64,000 nt of DNA from Lewinellaceae bacterium (GTDB taxonomy: Bacteria > Bacteroidota > Bacteroidia > Chitinophagales > Saprospiraceae), in assembly GCA_016719605.1 (NCBI GenBank), contig JADJYW010000003.1:310001-374000 (forward strand), read 5' to 3'. Shown here in pieces: positions 19,695-28,421 of the stretch (positions within the stretch are counted from its first letter, which is position 1; the number at the start of each line of letters is the position of its first letter). Under the pieces are notes generated by a model. That model was given only the letters and a program-made list of their open reading frames with translations. It made no database searches and was not told the origin of the DNA. A program made the translations under genes and the position numbers.

Positions 19695-20799
19695 ATGGCT
19701 CGCAACATCCTTCTCCTGTTCCTGATTTCAGGCGTTTTGCCCTCCCTGAACGGCCAGATTTTTACACCGGTTTTTCCGAATCTTGACGGCTCGGCACTTT
19801 ACCAGGCCGTGACAGGCACTTACAAACCCGTTGTCGTGCTGGACTACAGCAATGCCCGCGATACGCTTTTTGCCAAGGTACTGGCTATTGACGACGACAG
19901 CCTCCGTTGTATTTATTCCGACCACACGCTGTACCTCGATCCTACGCAAAATCCGCGGCAGTATGTTTTTCTCGGCGGCAGCACGCTGGGGATAAACACG
20001 GAGCACGCCTACCCGCAATCCAAGGGCGCCGCCAACGGCAATGCCCGGAGCGACATGCACCACCTCTACCCTACCCGTATACCGGTGAATGAAGCCCGTG
20101 GCAGTTTGCCTTTTGCCGAAATCCCCGATCAGCAAACCCAGAAATGGTTTTACAAAGCGCAGGTTTTTACGAGCATACCTACTCAAAACAAGGAGCAATA
20201 CAGTGAGTCCACCAGCGCCGCCTTCCGAACCGCGGGAGTCCGTGAAAGGCGATATTGCGCGGGCGATTTTTTATTTCTACACCATGTATACGGCTGAGGC
20301 GCTGACTGCCGACCAGAATTTTTTCAGCCTCCAGCGCAGCACCCTGTGCCAGTGGCACGACCAGGACCGGGCCGACTCCACCGAATTAGTCAAGACCCTG
20401 CGCATTGCACCGTACCAGGAGAACAAGCCGAATCCATTTGTGCTCGACTGTACGCTTGCCCGACGCATGTACTGCCCGGAACTGTCGCTCGACTGCCAGA
20501 CCACCTCAACCACAGAACTCGAAAAAGCGCCGCTGCGCCTCCGCGTATCGCCCAATCCGATGCGCGGCGCCGGGGTAGCAGAAATGCAACTGCCTTTTTC
20601 GGGCGATGTACACTTCCGCCTGGTGTCCATGCTCGGGCTGGAAATAGCCGCCTGGGAGGCGTTCAACATCGAAGAAGGGTTGTTTCTGTTCAGCATACAG
20701 GCGCCCGAAGGGCTGGAGGGCAAATTGATTCTGCTGGATGTGCGGCTGCAGCACGACGGGCGGCTGGTTCGACAAGTGATACCCGTAGTGCTATGGTGA
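19695..20799 (+). CDS. Secreted endonuclease I family nuclease with T9SS-type tail, one-base frameshift
   Basis: Endonuclease I (EndA/NucM-like) nuclease of about 367 residues when read across a frameshift near 20225. The signal peptide begins at 19695 (MARNILLLFLISGVLPSLNGQ). The catalytic region shows GINTEHAYPQSKG and SDMHHLYPTRIPVNEARG, the His/Asn metal-binding motifs of the family. Reading TTCCGA as TTCGA (one C fewer) joins STSAAF to EPRESVKGDIARAIFYFYTMY in proper register, so a one-base insertion is likely. The C-terminal ~85 residues begin LRVSPNPM, typical of a type A T9SS sorting domain. The product is probably secreted and scavenges or degrades extracellular DNA. Confidence 0.85.
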
Positions 20800-20923
20800 T
20801 CCGGGAAGCCGGGGCTTATCGGATTGAAAAACTGAAAATCCGCAGACGGCTCGCTACCCAAACACCTACCTTCGCGCCACTTTTACATGTTGACTTTTAA
20901 ATTTTAGATTTCCTCTTTCCCGC

Positions 20924-21592
20924 ATGCTTGATCTCCTGACCCAGTTTTTCGATTTTATTCGCCACCTCGACGTTCACCTGGAAAACATCATGCGCGAGTA
21001 CGAGCTGATGACCTACCTGCTGCTCGCGCTCATTATTTTTTGTGAAACCGGCCTCGTTGTCACACCTTTTCTGCCGGGTGATTCCCTGCTTTTTGCTGCC
21101 GGCGCTATAACCGCCAAGACCGGCATCCTGAACGTGTGGCTCCTGATTCCGCTCCTGTTTGTCGCCGCCATACTGGGCGACAACACCAATTATTTTTTTG
21201 GCAGATTTCTGGGCGACAAAGTATTCACCCGAGACTATTGGTTCCTCAAGCGCTCGTACATTGAGCGGACACAGCATTTTTACGAAAAATATGGAGGCCG
21301 CACCTTAGTCATCGCGCGTTTCGTGCCCATCGTGCGCACCTTCGCGCCATTTGTGGCGGGTGTCGGAAAAATGCGATACCGCCGGTTTATCGGCTATTGC
21401 ATCGGCGGAGGTATCCTGTGGGTGTCGAGCCTGACCCTCGCGGGTTATTTTATCGGGCATATTCCAATCGTGAAAAACAACTTCGAGATCGTGGTTTTCG
21501 GCATTATCGGGGTTTCGGTGCTCCCGATTGTGGTGGAGTTTGTGCGCGTCAAACTGGCATCCCGGTCTACGGAAAAACCTCCAGTGCCATAG
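20924..21592 (+). CDS. DedA family membrane protein
   Basis: 222-residue integral membrane protein of the DedA/VTT superfamily, implicated in lipid carrier or phospholipid translocation. Visible features: CETGLVVTPFLPGDSLLFAAGAI near 40-62, GDNTNYFFGRFLGDKV near 85-100, and the signature FYEKYGGRTLVIARFVPIVRTFAPFVAG near 120-145. C-terminal transmembrane helices follow. Its 3' end overlaps the convergent HMG-CoA lyase gene by 26 bp. Confidence 0.92.
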   Translation: MLDLLTQFFDFIRHLDVHLENIMREYELMTYLLLALIIFCETGLVVTPFLPGDSLLFAAGAITAKTGILNVWLLIPLLFVAAILGDNTNYFFGRFLGDKVFTRDYWFLKRSYIERTQHFYEKYGGRTLVIARFVPIVRTFAPFVAGVGKMRYRRFIGYCIGGGILWVSSLTLAGYFIGHIPIVKNNFEIVVFGIIGVSVLPIVVEFVRVKLASRSTEKPPVP

Positions 21593-22445
21593 CCATACTT
21601 TTGCCAAAGGCGGTGCGGCTGATGCCGATCTCCTCGCCTGCTTCATCGAAGAAAAAGACGAGATTTTCCATGGCCATGTTGCCGGTGAGGTCATCCTTGG
21701 CCATTGGGCAGCCGCCGAAACCGCGCATGGCTCCATCGTAGCGGCGGCAACCGCTCCCCCAGGCTGCCTGGATTTTTTCGCGCCAGTTGTGCGGCTGCGT
21801 GTGCAGGTGTGCGCCAAATTCGATACCCGGGTAAGCGGGGATCAGGTTGCCAAACAAGTAGGCGATGTTTTGCGGATTGGAACAGCCAATGGTGTCGGAA
21901 AGAGAGAAAATTTGAATACCGCAGGGCACCAGCACGTCCACCCATTTTTGCACAATTTCAGCGTTCCACGGGTCGCCATAAGGATTGCCGAAGCCCATGG
22001 ACAGATAAAGCACCAGCGTTTTCCCGTGTTTCTCGCACAGCTCCTGAATAAATTTGGTGCGTTCCACGCTCTCGGCAATGGTGGCGTTGGTATTGCGCAA
22101 CTGAAAGGTCTCGCTGATGCTGAACGGGTAGCCGAGGTAGGTGATTTCCGGAAACCGGCAGGCGTCCTCGGCGCCGCGCTCATTGGCCACAATGGCCAGC
22201 AGTTTGGTGGCCGAATGGGAAAGGTCTAACTTTGCCAGCACTTCGGCCGTGTCGCGCATTTGCGGAATAGCTTTGGGACTGACAAAAGAGCCGAAATCGA
22301 GCGTATCGAAACCCACGCGCAACAACTGGTTGATATAGGCCGCCTTCACGTCCGTCTCGATAAAATCATGCAGCCCCTGCATCGCATCGCGCGGACATTC
22401 GATCAGTTTGATGGTGGACAGTGACAGGGGGACGGTGGACGGCAT
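21567..22445 (-). CDS. Hydroxymethylglutaryl-CoA lyase
   Basis: Cleaves HMG-CoA to acetyl-CoA and acetoacetate in leucine degradation; 292 residues. The DRE-TIM barrel is recognised by an ECPRDAMQG start (canonical EVGPRDG), the GSFVSPKAIPQM loop, SMGFGNPYGDPW, the metal site GAHLHTQPHNW and the glycine-rich catalytic loop GFGGCPMAKDDLTGN. Other leucine-pathway genes are not adjacent. A TAACTTTG element at 22519-22526 could be its promoter. The 3' end overlaps the DedA gene. Confidence 0.93.
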   Translation of the reverse strand: MPSTVPLSLSTIKLIECPRDAMQGLHDFIETDVKAAYINQLLRVGFDTLDFGSFVSPKAIPQMRDTAEVLAKLDLSHSATKLLAIVANERGAEDACRFPEITYLGYPFSISETFQLRNTNATIAESVERTKFIQELCEKHGKTLVLYLSMGFGNPYGDPWNAEIVQKWVDVLVPCGIQIFSLSDTIGCSNPQNIAYLFGNLIPAYPGIEFGAHLHTQPHNWREKIQAAWGSGCRRYDGAMRGFGGCPMAKDDLTGNMAMENLVFFFDEAGEEIGISRTAFGKSMAMALEVFP

Positions 22446-22518
22446 TGCAGTGGTGGGATGGGCGTGGCGGGCGGTGGTTTGTAATCTGTTTTGTTTTGGC
22501 TAAACAAATTTGGTGCCC

Positions 22519-22526
22519 CAAAGTTA
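22519..22526 (-). promoter_or_regulatory. Possible -7 element (TAACTTTG) for HMG-CoA lyase
   Basis: TAnnTTTG on the minus strand, 74 bp upstream of the lyase start. Confidence 0.35.
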
Positions 22527-22567
22527 TGGAGGCTCGGAGTTTTGAAATCCGTAAAAAAAATTCTTAT

Positions 22568-22801
22568 ATGAAAAACAAAGGACGTTGGATCCTGCTTGGC
22601 CTGCTGCTGGTGCTTGTTGGCATCACCGCCATGATTTTGCAATTGGTGGGTGCACAGTGGGTGTTTTTACAGTTTTTGGAAATACCGGGCAGGCTATTCG
22701 CTTTTGTAGCCAAAATACTCATGGTTATGGCCGGGTTTATTATTATTTCATTGGCCAACACGGACTGGGAAAAAGATCGGAAGGAAAGCCAGGCTAAATA
22801 G
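22568..22801 (+). CDS. Small two-helix membrane protein, function unknown
   Basis: 77-residue protein starting at the ATG at 22568 (MKNKGRWILLGLLLVLVG). Two hydrophobic stretches are visible, WILLGLLLVLVGITAMILQL and FVAKILMVMAGFIIISLA, joined by a short loop, with a charged C-terminal tail (DWEKDRKESQAK). The positive N-terminus suggests both ends face the cytoplasm. No family recognised. The longer upstream reading would run over the start of the HMG-CoA lyase gene and was rejected. A perfect hairpin begins at its stop codon. Confidence 0.7.
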   Translation: MKNKGRWILLGLLLVLVGITAMILQLVGAQWVFLQFLEIPGRLFAFVAKILMVMAGFIIISLANTDWEKDRKESQAK

Positions 22802-22847
22802 TTGCGCGTTTTAAGCCGGGGATCAAACCCGACCCAAAACGCGCAAC
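22801..22847. terminator. Perfect hairpin between convergent genes, followed by AAACTC heptamers
   Basis: Twelve-base arms GTTGCGCGTTTT (22801-22812) and AAAACGCGCAAC (22836-22847) are exact reverse complements, with partial pairing inside the loop (CGGG/CCCG). It starts on the last base of the small membrane protein's stop codon. No T-tract follows, so termination is plausible but not certain. Beyond it lies a short array of actcaaaactcgaaactcaaaac. Confidence 0.6.
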
Positions 22848-22869
22848 TCAAAACTCGAAACTCAAAACT

Positions 22870-23553
22870 TTAAAGAGGGAATAAAACACCGGCAGAAAGT
22901 GCAATGCCGCGGTTTTTAACCTCGAATGCTTCTTCCGTAGTGTTCAGGTTGGTCAACCCCATGAGGTAGCGGCCATCTACAAACAATTTGGCTGTACTAC
23001 CCAGATTGAACGAAAAGGCGGCCCCGAACTGCAAGCCAAGTTCTGTGCGGGCAATTTCGTCTTCCTCGAAATCAATATCTTCCGATTCCGATTCCGTTTC
23101 GCCGGCATATGTTGTTGTGTTTTTAAGCCTCCCGTTCAACGAGTAACTGAAACTTGGTCCGGCCAGCACATCAAAACGGCCGGCGCCAAAAGACACACCG
23201 CCTTTGAGCATAATCGGTATTTCAATTTGATTCAAAAGCACGTCCAGTTCGACACTGATGTCACCCAAAATCGGATCCCGTTCGCTTTCCTCAAAACGAA
23301 CGCCTTTTTGAATGAAGTTTACCTCGGGCTGAATGGCAAAATTGTCATTGATCCGAATCTCGGCAACAGCGCCGAAAAGCAACGACAGACGGGTTTGAGG
23401 GTCTCCATTTCCAATTTCCGACTGCGCCTCATCATCGAGCGACCAGGTGGCCAAATTGATGTCGGCGCGAGGGCCGATACTGAGTTGTGCAAAGCCGCTT
23501 GTGGTCAAGGAAACAAAACAAATTGCGAGCAATACTTTTCCAAGAACTTTCAT
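22870..23553 (-). CDS. Outer-membrane beta-barrel protein (porin-like, PF13568 type)
   Basis: 227 residues with a signal peptide (MKVLGKVLLAICFVSLTTSGFAQ) and alternating-hydrophobic strands typical of the Bacteroidota outer-membrane beta-barrel domain: LSIGPRADINLATW at the start, AIQPEVNFIQKGVRFEE, IPIMLKGGVSFG, FDVLAGPSFSYSLNG and a last strand ending in GVLFPL. An acidic loop (ETESESEDIDFEEDE) lies near residue 165. Ligand or role is unknown. It stands alone between the heptamer repeat and rtcB. Confidence 0.85.
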   Translation of the reverse strand: MKVLGKVLLAICFVSLTTSGFAQLSIGPRADINLATWSLDDEAQSEIGNGDPQTRLSLLFGAVAEIRINDNFAIQPEVNFIQKGVRFEESERDPILGDISVELDVLLNQIEIPIMLKGGVSFGAGRFDVLAGPSFSYSLNGRLKNTTTYAGETESESEDIDFEEDEIARTELGLQFGAAFSFNLGSTAKLFVDGRYLMGLTNLNTTEEAFEVKNRGIALSAGVLFPL

Positions 23554-23644
23554 AACAATCTGATGGTTTGGTGAAAAAAAACGGTTTGAAGGGGCAAGTT
23601 ACAGGCAATCTTGCCGCTTCAAAAACAAAATTTAAAAACAAACC

Positions 23645-24841
23645 ATGCAGCTGACCATTTTCGGCGAACCGATCATTGACCCGAATGCCATCGCTCAAAT
23701 TCAGCGCTGCGCCGACGGCCCGGACGACCGTGCCACCCTCACAGCCGACGCACACTACGGCTATGGGCACCCCATCGGAGGCGTGGTGGCCTACAAAAAC
23801 AAAATCAGCCTGTCCGGTGTGGGGTTCGATATTGCCTGTGGCAACAAGGCCTGCCAGACCAATATCCGCGCCTCTGATATAGACACGGAGCAGGTTATGG
23901 ACGCCATTTTTAAAAAAATCGGCTTCGGTGTCGGACGGCCAAACCCCAAACCCATTGATCACCCGGTGTTTGATTTGATTTCCAAAGCGGCGTTCAAACC
24001 TCAGCGCGACATGATGAAATTAGCCATGGACCAGCTCGGCACCGTCGGCTCCGGCAATCACTTCGTGGACCTGTTTGAGGATGAGCAAGGTTGGCTTTGG
24101 GTGGGCGTACACTTCGGTTCCCGCGGCTTCGGCCACAAAACAACCATGGGTTTCATCGCCCTGTCCAAAGGCAAACGTTTCGATGAGCATACCCCGGAAG
24201 GCGGGATGGATGCTCCGCCCATTTTGTTCGATGCCGCCGGACAACTCGGACAGGACTACCTGGCGGCTATGCGTCTCGCCGGAGAATATGCCTACGCCGG
24301 GCGCGATACCGTAGTGGCTAAGGTGCTGGAAATCCTTGGCGCCAGACCGGTATTCGAAGTACACAACCACCACAATTTTTTATGGGAAGAAGTTCATTTC
24401 GGGCAGAAATACTACGTCGTGCGCAAGGGCGCTACGCCGGCATTTCCCGACCAATACGGTTTTGTAGGCGCCAATATGGCCGACACTTCGGTCATCATTC
24501 GCGGCAAGGATAGCGACAAAAGCCGCGAAGGCCTGTACTCCACCGTGCACGGCGCCGGGCGTGCCATGAGCCGTACCCGCGCTGCAGGTAAAAAACGCTG
24601 GAAAAACGGTCAGGTACAATACCTGACCAAAGGCGAAGTGGACTGGCTCAACGTGAAAAAAGGTATCAAAAAGCAAGGTATTGTACTGCGTGGCGCCGGT
24701 GCAGACGAGGCGCCGGAGTGCTACAAAAAACTGGACGACGTGCTGGCATACCACGAGGGAACGATCGAGGTAACACACCGCTTGCGTCCCGTTGGAGTAG
24801 CCATGGCCGCACCGGATATGTTCGATCCGTACAAAGATTGA
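23645..24841 (+). CDS. rtcB: RtcB family RNA ligase
   Basis: Joins 2',3'-cyclic phosphate or 3'-phosphate RNA ends to 5'-OH ends using GTP and Mn. 398 residues, the short bacterial form. Motifs: TADAHYGYGHPIGGVVA, SGVGFDIACG with D62 and C65 as metal ligands, LGTVGSGNHFVDL near 131-143, VHFGSRGFGH, VHNHHNF near 239, VRKGATPAF, and STVHGAGRAMSR with H302 as the likely guanylylated His. No archease (rtcA/RtcR-type partner) is adjacent. Likely role is RNA repair or tRNA healing. Confidence 0.93.
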   Translation: MQLTIFGEPIIDPNAIAQIQRCADGPDDRATLTADAHYGYGHPIGGVVAYKNKISLSGVGFDIACGNKACQTNIRASDIDTEQVMDAIFKKIGFGVGRPNPKPIDHPVFDLISKAAFKPQRDMMKLAMDQLGTVGSGNHFVDLFEDEQGWLWVGVHFGSRGFGHKTTMGFIALSKGKRFDEHTPEGGMDAPPILFDAAGQLGQDYLAAMRLAGEYAYAGRDTVVAKVLEILGARPVFEVHNHHNFLWEEVHFGQKYYVVRKGATPAFPDQYGFVGANMADTSVIIRGKDSDKSREGLYSTVHGAGRAMSRTRAAGKKRWKNGQVQYLTKGEVDWLNVKKGIKKQGIVLRGAGADEAPECYKKLDDVLAYHEGTIEVTHRLRPVGVAMAAPDMFDPYKD

Positions 24842-24967
24842 GGCGCCGGCCAAACTGTCGCAGACTGGCGTTAACAATTGAAATACAGAAAGAAGCGAAA
24901 CTGCAATACAACCCGTCGGCAGGCTTGTTCGTTGGTGACGTTCAAAACAAAACGACAAGACTCGCGT

Positions 24968-26032
24968 ATGGAGATTTCATACTCTAAAATCCCGTTTGGG
25001 GCTTTCCTGCTTTTTGCATTTTTTCTGGGTAGTGCCCTGACTTATTGGCTAATTGCCGACGATCTCACTCCCTCGGACACCGATCGGAAAACTTCCCAAC
25101 CTCCCTGCGACTACACCATTGCCCGGCTGAAGGGGTACGAGTTCACCCGGCCGCTGTTATCAGCGGAGCCTGATTGCGAGTCTCCGATATTTGCCGCATT
25201 CAAGGCCGAATTGGCGGTGCTGGTGGATAGCTTGCAGAGTGTAGGAGCGATCACCGAAGCATCCGTGTATTTGCGGGAGTTCGATCACGGTCAGGGGCTT
25301 GTATTTAATGCCGACACCAGATACCACCCGGCATCCTTGATGAAAGTAGCCCTGTTGCTTTCCACGCTGCGAATAGCAGAAGCCACACCCGGGTTATTGA
25401 CTAAAAAACTGCGCTATACGCCACCCGCAGCCGATCAAATCAGCACGCAGTACTACAATTTTCCGAGTATCGAGGCGGGTAAGGAGTACACGGTGCACGA
25501 TCTGTTGTATTACATGGCAGCCAATTCCGACAACCATGCCACCTGGATGTTGGCCGGCCGGCTTGACCCGGGCAGTACACCCAAACTGTTCTTCGACCTC
25601 GGGCTGCCAAAACCCGCTGAGGGCGAAATGGCGTTTTCGATGACTGCTGCGGAAATATCTGTGCTTTTCAAGGCTATTTTTAACTCTTCCTATCTCAATC
25701 CGGAGTACTCGGATTATGCCGCCCGGCTGTTAAGCCACTGCGCGTTCCGGGAAGGGTTTGGCAAGGGATTTCCCAATGGTACCAAAATGTGGCACAAATT
25801 CGGGGAGTGGCGCTACCCGGGGCAGGACTACGAGTTGCACGAATCCGGTGTTGTGTATGTACAAGAAGTGCCTTACCTGATCACCGTGATGACCAAAGGC
25901 AAAAATACCGACCGACAAGCAGCGGGTATTGCCCGCATATCCCGGGCCATTTATAAAATGCTGTTGGAGAAAAGTCGGAAACGCGCGGTCGGGAGTTTGC
26001 CCCGCAATGGAGAAGAGCCTCTGAACCCATAG
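24968..26032 (+). CDS. Class A beta-lactamase-related serine hydrolase
   Basis: 354 residues from the ATG at 24968, which places a transmembrane or signal anchor (IPFGAFLLFAFFLGSALTYWL) at the N-terminus. The penicillin-binding fold is recognised by the SxxK motif HPASLMKVA (S123, K126) and SDN in AANSDNHATWML (S187-N189). The third motif, normally KTG, reads HKFG, so typical beta-lactam hydrolysis is doubtful. DD-peptidase-like or unknown amidase activity is possible. It is followed with stop codons touching by a convergent glucosaminidase gene, suggesting a cell-wall theme. Confidence 0.82.
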   Translation: MEISYSKIPFGAFLLFAFFLGSALTYWLIADDLTPSDTDRKTSQPPCDYTIARLKGYEFTRPLLSAEPDCESPIFAAFKAELAVLVDSLQSVGAITEASVYLREFDHGQGLVFNADTRYHPASLMKVALLLSTLRIAEATPGLLTKKLRYTPPAADQISTQYYNFPSIEAGKEYTVHDLLYYMAANSDNHATWMLAGRLDPGSTPKLFFDLGLPKPAEGEMAFSMTAAEISVLFKAIFNSSYLNPEYSDYAARLLSHCAFREGFGKGFPNGTKMWHKFGEWRYPGQDYELHESGVVYVQEVPYLITVMTKGKNTDRQAAGIARISRAIYKMLLEKSRKRAVGSLPRNGEEPLNP

Positions 26033-26680
26033 CTATTTCTTTGGGACAGCCGCCCGGCGTCTCGGCCAGTTGGGCACCAACATGCGCAGCTCATCCTCCG
26101 AAAATGTTTCAAGCAACTCTTCTTCCGGCGGCGGCATACCAACGCTGCGGCGAGCAGGTACCGCAGCACCGGGCATATTCCGCTCAATCATACGCACCAT
26201 CTTGGTGAGCATTTCGAAATAGATCGGCGAAGTCGCATAGCCTGCTTTGGCAATTTCCTGAACAAAAGCAATCGGATCTGATCCAACTTTTAGAGCCTCC
26301 GCATAGCGCTTGCTTGTTAAAAACAATCTGGTGTGGTCGTCGAAGGAGCCTTCTGCCGTCGGATACTTCCGAAACCAGTCCTTAACCCGGTACTTCCAGC
26401 GTTTTGGTCCCACTTGTTCGACAGACAAGACTTCCGGGAAAAGATTCCCTTTATCCGGGCTATCCAGGTACTCCGTAGTGGTGACCAGCTGGCGTTTGTC
26501 CTCCGGATCACTTTTTCTGGCCTTCACGCCGAAGAACATATTTCCGGGTGCTTTTTCGCCCCAGCCACTCTCCAGGGCTGCTTGCGCCAGAATAGCCACA
26601 GCGCTGATTTTTGCTTTTTCCTCTGTTTTTAACGCAAAAGGCAGGAATGTGGCGACAAAATCTTTGGGTGTAAGTTTCAT
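26033..26680 (-). CDS. Glucosaminidase domain protein (FlgJ-like muramidase fold) without signal peptide
   Basis: 215 residues. The glucosaminidase fold covers residues 5-150: ISAVAILAQAALESGWGEKAPGN-type catalytic helix with Glu near 38, FFGVKA, and the FRKYPTAEGSFDDHTRLFL segment typical of FlgJ-like peptidoglycan hydrolases. No signal peptide is visible, unusual for a wall hydrolase. The C-terminal 50 residues are Pro/Arg/Glu-rich and unrecognised. It could be a domesticated endolysin-type enzyme or one exported by another route. Its stop codon abuts that of the serine hydrolase. Confidence 0.82.
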   Translation of the reverse strand: MKLTPKDFVATFLPFALKTEEKAKISAVAILAQAALESGWGEKAPGNMFFGVKARKSDPEDKRQLVTTTEYLDSPDKGNLFPEVLSVEQVGPKRWKYRVKDWFRKYPTAEGSFDDHTRLFLTSKRYAEALKVGSDPIAFVQEIAKAGYATSPIYFEMLTKMVRMIERNMPGAAVPARRSVGMPPPEEELLETFSEDELRMLVPNWPRRRAAVPKK

Positions 26681-26775
26681 AAACGAACAACGTTGAAATT
26701 GAATGAATTAAGGGCAAAGAACGAAACTTGAAAATAAGTTTTCATTATTCCGGCCCCGTTTTATTTATGCATGGA

Positions 26776-26783
26776 TATATTTG
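26776..26783 (+). promoter_or_regulatory. Bacteroidota -7 element (TATATTTG) for the OmpA-like gene
   Basis: TAnnTTTG match 41 bp upstream of the OmpA-like start. Confidence 0.5.
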
Positions 26784-26823
26784 CCCTAACATCACCATGA
26801 CAAAATTTTAAACCATTCTTCAC

Positions 26824-27624
26824 ATGAGTAAAATTCCACTCTGGCTTATTGCCCTACTGTTCGTGGGTTACTCGATCTGGGCCGTCCGTTTTTGGCATTG
26901 CCATGTATGCAAATGCTGCGACGACCAAGCGCTCGCCACCGAAACAGTAAAAACAAGCGGCGTACCATTGTTCAAATGGAACGCAAACAAACCCGAAGCA
27001 GACGCCAACTTCGCGGCCTGGAAAAAAGACCTCCTCGCAAGGGGTGGTCAAGGCGACACGCTGCTGATTACCGGCTGGCAACGCGCCGGTGAAACCGCCG
27101 AACTGGGTCGCGCACGCGCGGAGGCGCTCAAATCCATGATGATGCCGGAAGTAGCCGAAAGCCGCATCCAATTGGCCAACAAAGCCGTGGAGGATGCGCT
27201 GGCCGACGGTGGCCCACCTATGGTATCGGCCGATTTCTCCTGGCGAAAAATGGTGCTGGCGATGGAAGCGGGCGCGATCATCGAGACGGACAACGACGTG
27301 ATTTTTCTCTTTCCGTTCAAATCAACAGAAAAGGATAAAAACCCGGAAGTGGATGCCTACCTGACCAAACTGGTCGAGAAACACAAATCCACCACGACCA
27401 CGTTTTCCGTCATCGGTCATACCGATGGCGTGGGCACCGATGAGGACAACCTCCAACTCGGCCTTGGCCGCGCCCGGGCAATCGCGAAATTTCTCACCGA
27501 CCACGGCATTGCCTCCGCCCGAATCAAGGTGGAATCCAAAGGAAAGCGCGAGCCTGTGGCCGACAACAATACCGAGGATGGCCGCCACCAAAACCGGCGT
27601 GTCGTACTCACCGTCAACCGTTAA
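26824..27624 (+). CDS. OmpA-family protein with Cys-rich N-terminus
   Basis: 266 residues. It has an N-terminal membrane segment (IPLWLIALLFVGYSIWAVRF) followed at once by a Cys cluster, CHVCKCC. The middle region (about 50-150) is unassigned but has a LITGWQRAGETAELGRARA segment that mirrors an OmpA-like repeat. The C-terminal OmpA peptidoglycan-binding domain (about 155-266) shows FSVIGHTDGVGTDEDNLQLG, GRARAIAKFL, IASARIKVESKGKREPVADN and RHQNRRVVL. It is followed after 23 bp by the HhH protein, so the two are probably co-transcribed. Confidence 0.9.
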   Translation: MSKIPLWLIALLFVGYSIWAVRFWHCHVCKCCDDQALATETVKTSGVPLFKWNANKPEADANFAAWKKDLLARGGQGDTLLITGWQRAGETAELGRARAEALKSMMMPEVAESRIQLANKAVEDALADGGPPMVSADFSWRKMVLAMEAGAIIETDNDVIFLFPFKSTEKDKNPEVDAYLTKLVEKHKSTTTTFSVIGHTDGVGTDEDNLQLGLGRARAIAKFLTDHGIASARIKVESKGKREPVADNNTEDGRHQNRRVVLTVNR

Positions 27625-27647
27625 CTGATCAAAACAAATTCAACACC

Positions 27648-28298
27648 ATGCTTTTATCCTATATCTTTCTCAACAGTTTCACGGAAAACCTGCCGGTCGG
27701 CCTCGCCCTCTGCATCGTACCGTTCATCCTGGGTTGGTTGGCTGCCTACATCTACCACAAAGTGACCGCACTCCGCGACGAAAACGCCGCGCTCAACCTC
27801 AAGGTAAGCGATCAAACCAACGCCATTACAGAGCTACGCATGAATTTGTCCAAAACAGAGGCTGAACTGGAGGCCAGGTCGCTGGAACTGCGCAAGTCCA
27901 AAGACTCCCTCATCATGTGCGAAAGCGAACGTAACGCCCTGCGGGAACAAGTAGGCGACGAGGGCAAGAGCAGCAAGGCCGTGAAAGCCGCCCCGAAAGC
28001 CGCCGAAGTGCGCACGGTCATGTTTGCCGGCGCCAAGGTCAAATGGGATGACCTGGAAATCGTGGAGGGAATCGGGCCGAAAATCGCCAAACTACTCCAG
28101 GACGCAGGCATCGTAACCTGGGATCAATTGTCCATGACCTCGCCCTACCGCCTGCGCGAAATCCTTGATGCCGGCGGCCCGCAGTACAATATCCATGACC
28201 CGGAAACCTGGCCGCAACAGGCTGATCTGGCAGCCAAAGAGCACTGGGATGAACTCAAGAAACTGCAAGACGAACTGATCGGCGGAAAAGCCGGGTAA
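27648..28298 (+). CDS. Membrane-anchored coiled-coil protein with C-terminal helix-hairpin-helix domain
   Basis: 216 residues: an N-terminal transmembrane segment (LPVGLALCIVPFILGWLAAYIY), a long coiled coil (about 38-105, heptad-like ALRDENAALNLKVSD to LRKSKDSLIMCESERNALREQ), and a helix-hairpin-helix domain near 120-190 (LEIVEGIGPKIAKLLQDAGI). The HhH matches a widespread Bacteroidota family of membrane/coiled-coil proteins (predicted flap endonuclease-1-like 5' nuclease). Nuclease activity is not evident from the sequence. It is coupled with the OmpA-like gene and ends at a bidirectional terminator. Confidence 0.85.
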   Translation: MLLSYIFLNSFTENLPVGLALCIVPFILGWLAAYIYHKVTALRDENAALNLKVSDQTNAITELRMNLSKTEAELEARSLELRKSKDSLIMCESERNALREQVGDEGKSSKAVKAAPKAAEVRTVMFAGAKVKWDDLEIVEGIGPKIAKLLQDAGIVTWDQLSMTSPYRLREILDAGGPQYNIHDPETWPQQADLAAKEHWDELKKLQDELIGGKAG

Positions 28299-28358
28299 GC
28301 GGTAAAACGACAACACGGCAAGTTGCAAAAAGCAATGAAAGCCAACGAGTTAAAACAT

Positions 28359-28398
28359 AAAAATGGCCTGAGATCGTAAGACCTCAGGCCATTTTTTT
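28359..28398. terminator. Bidirectional intrinsic terminator
   Basis: Perfect stem AAAAATGGCCTGAG / CTCAGGCCATTTTT with a ten-base loop. A T-run follows on both strands, serving the convergent HhH gene and the T9SS cargo gene. Confidence 0.9.
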
Positions 28399-28421
28399 AC
28401 TTTACTCCTGCTGCAGGATTT

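Noticed and set aside
26033..26680. Prophage remnant around the glucosaminidase
   Set aside because: No integrase, structural, holin or terminase genes nearby; flanking genes are ordinary chromosomal ones.
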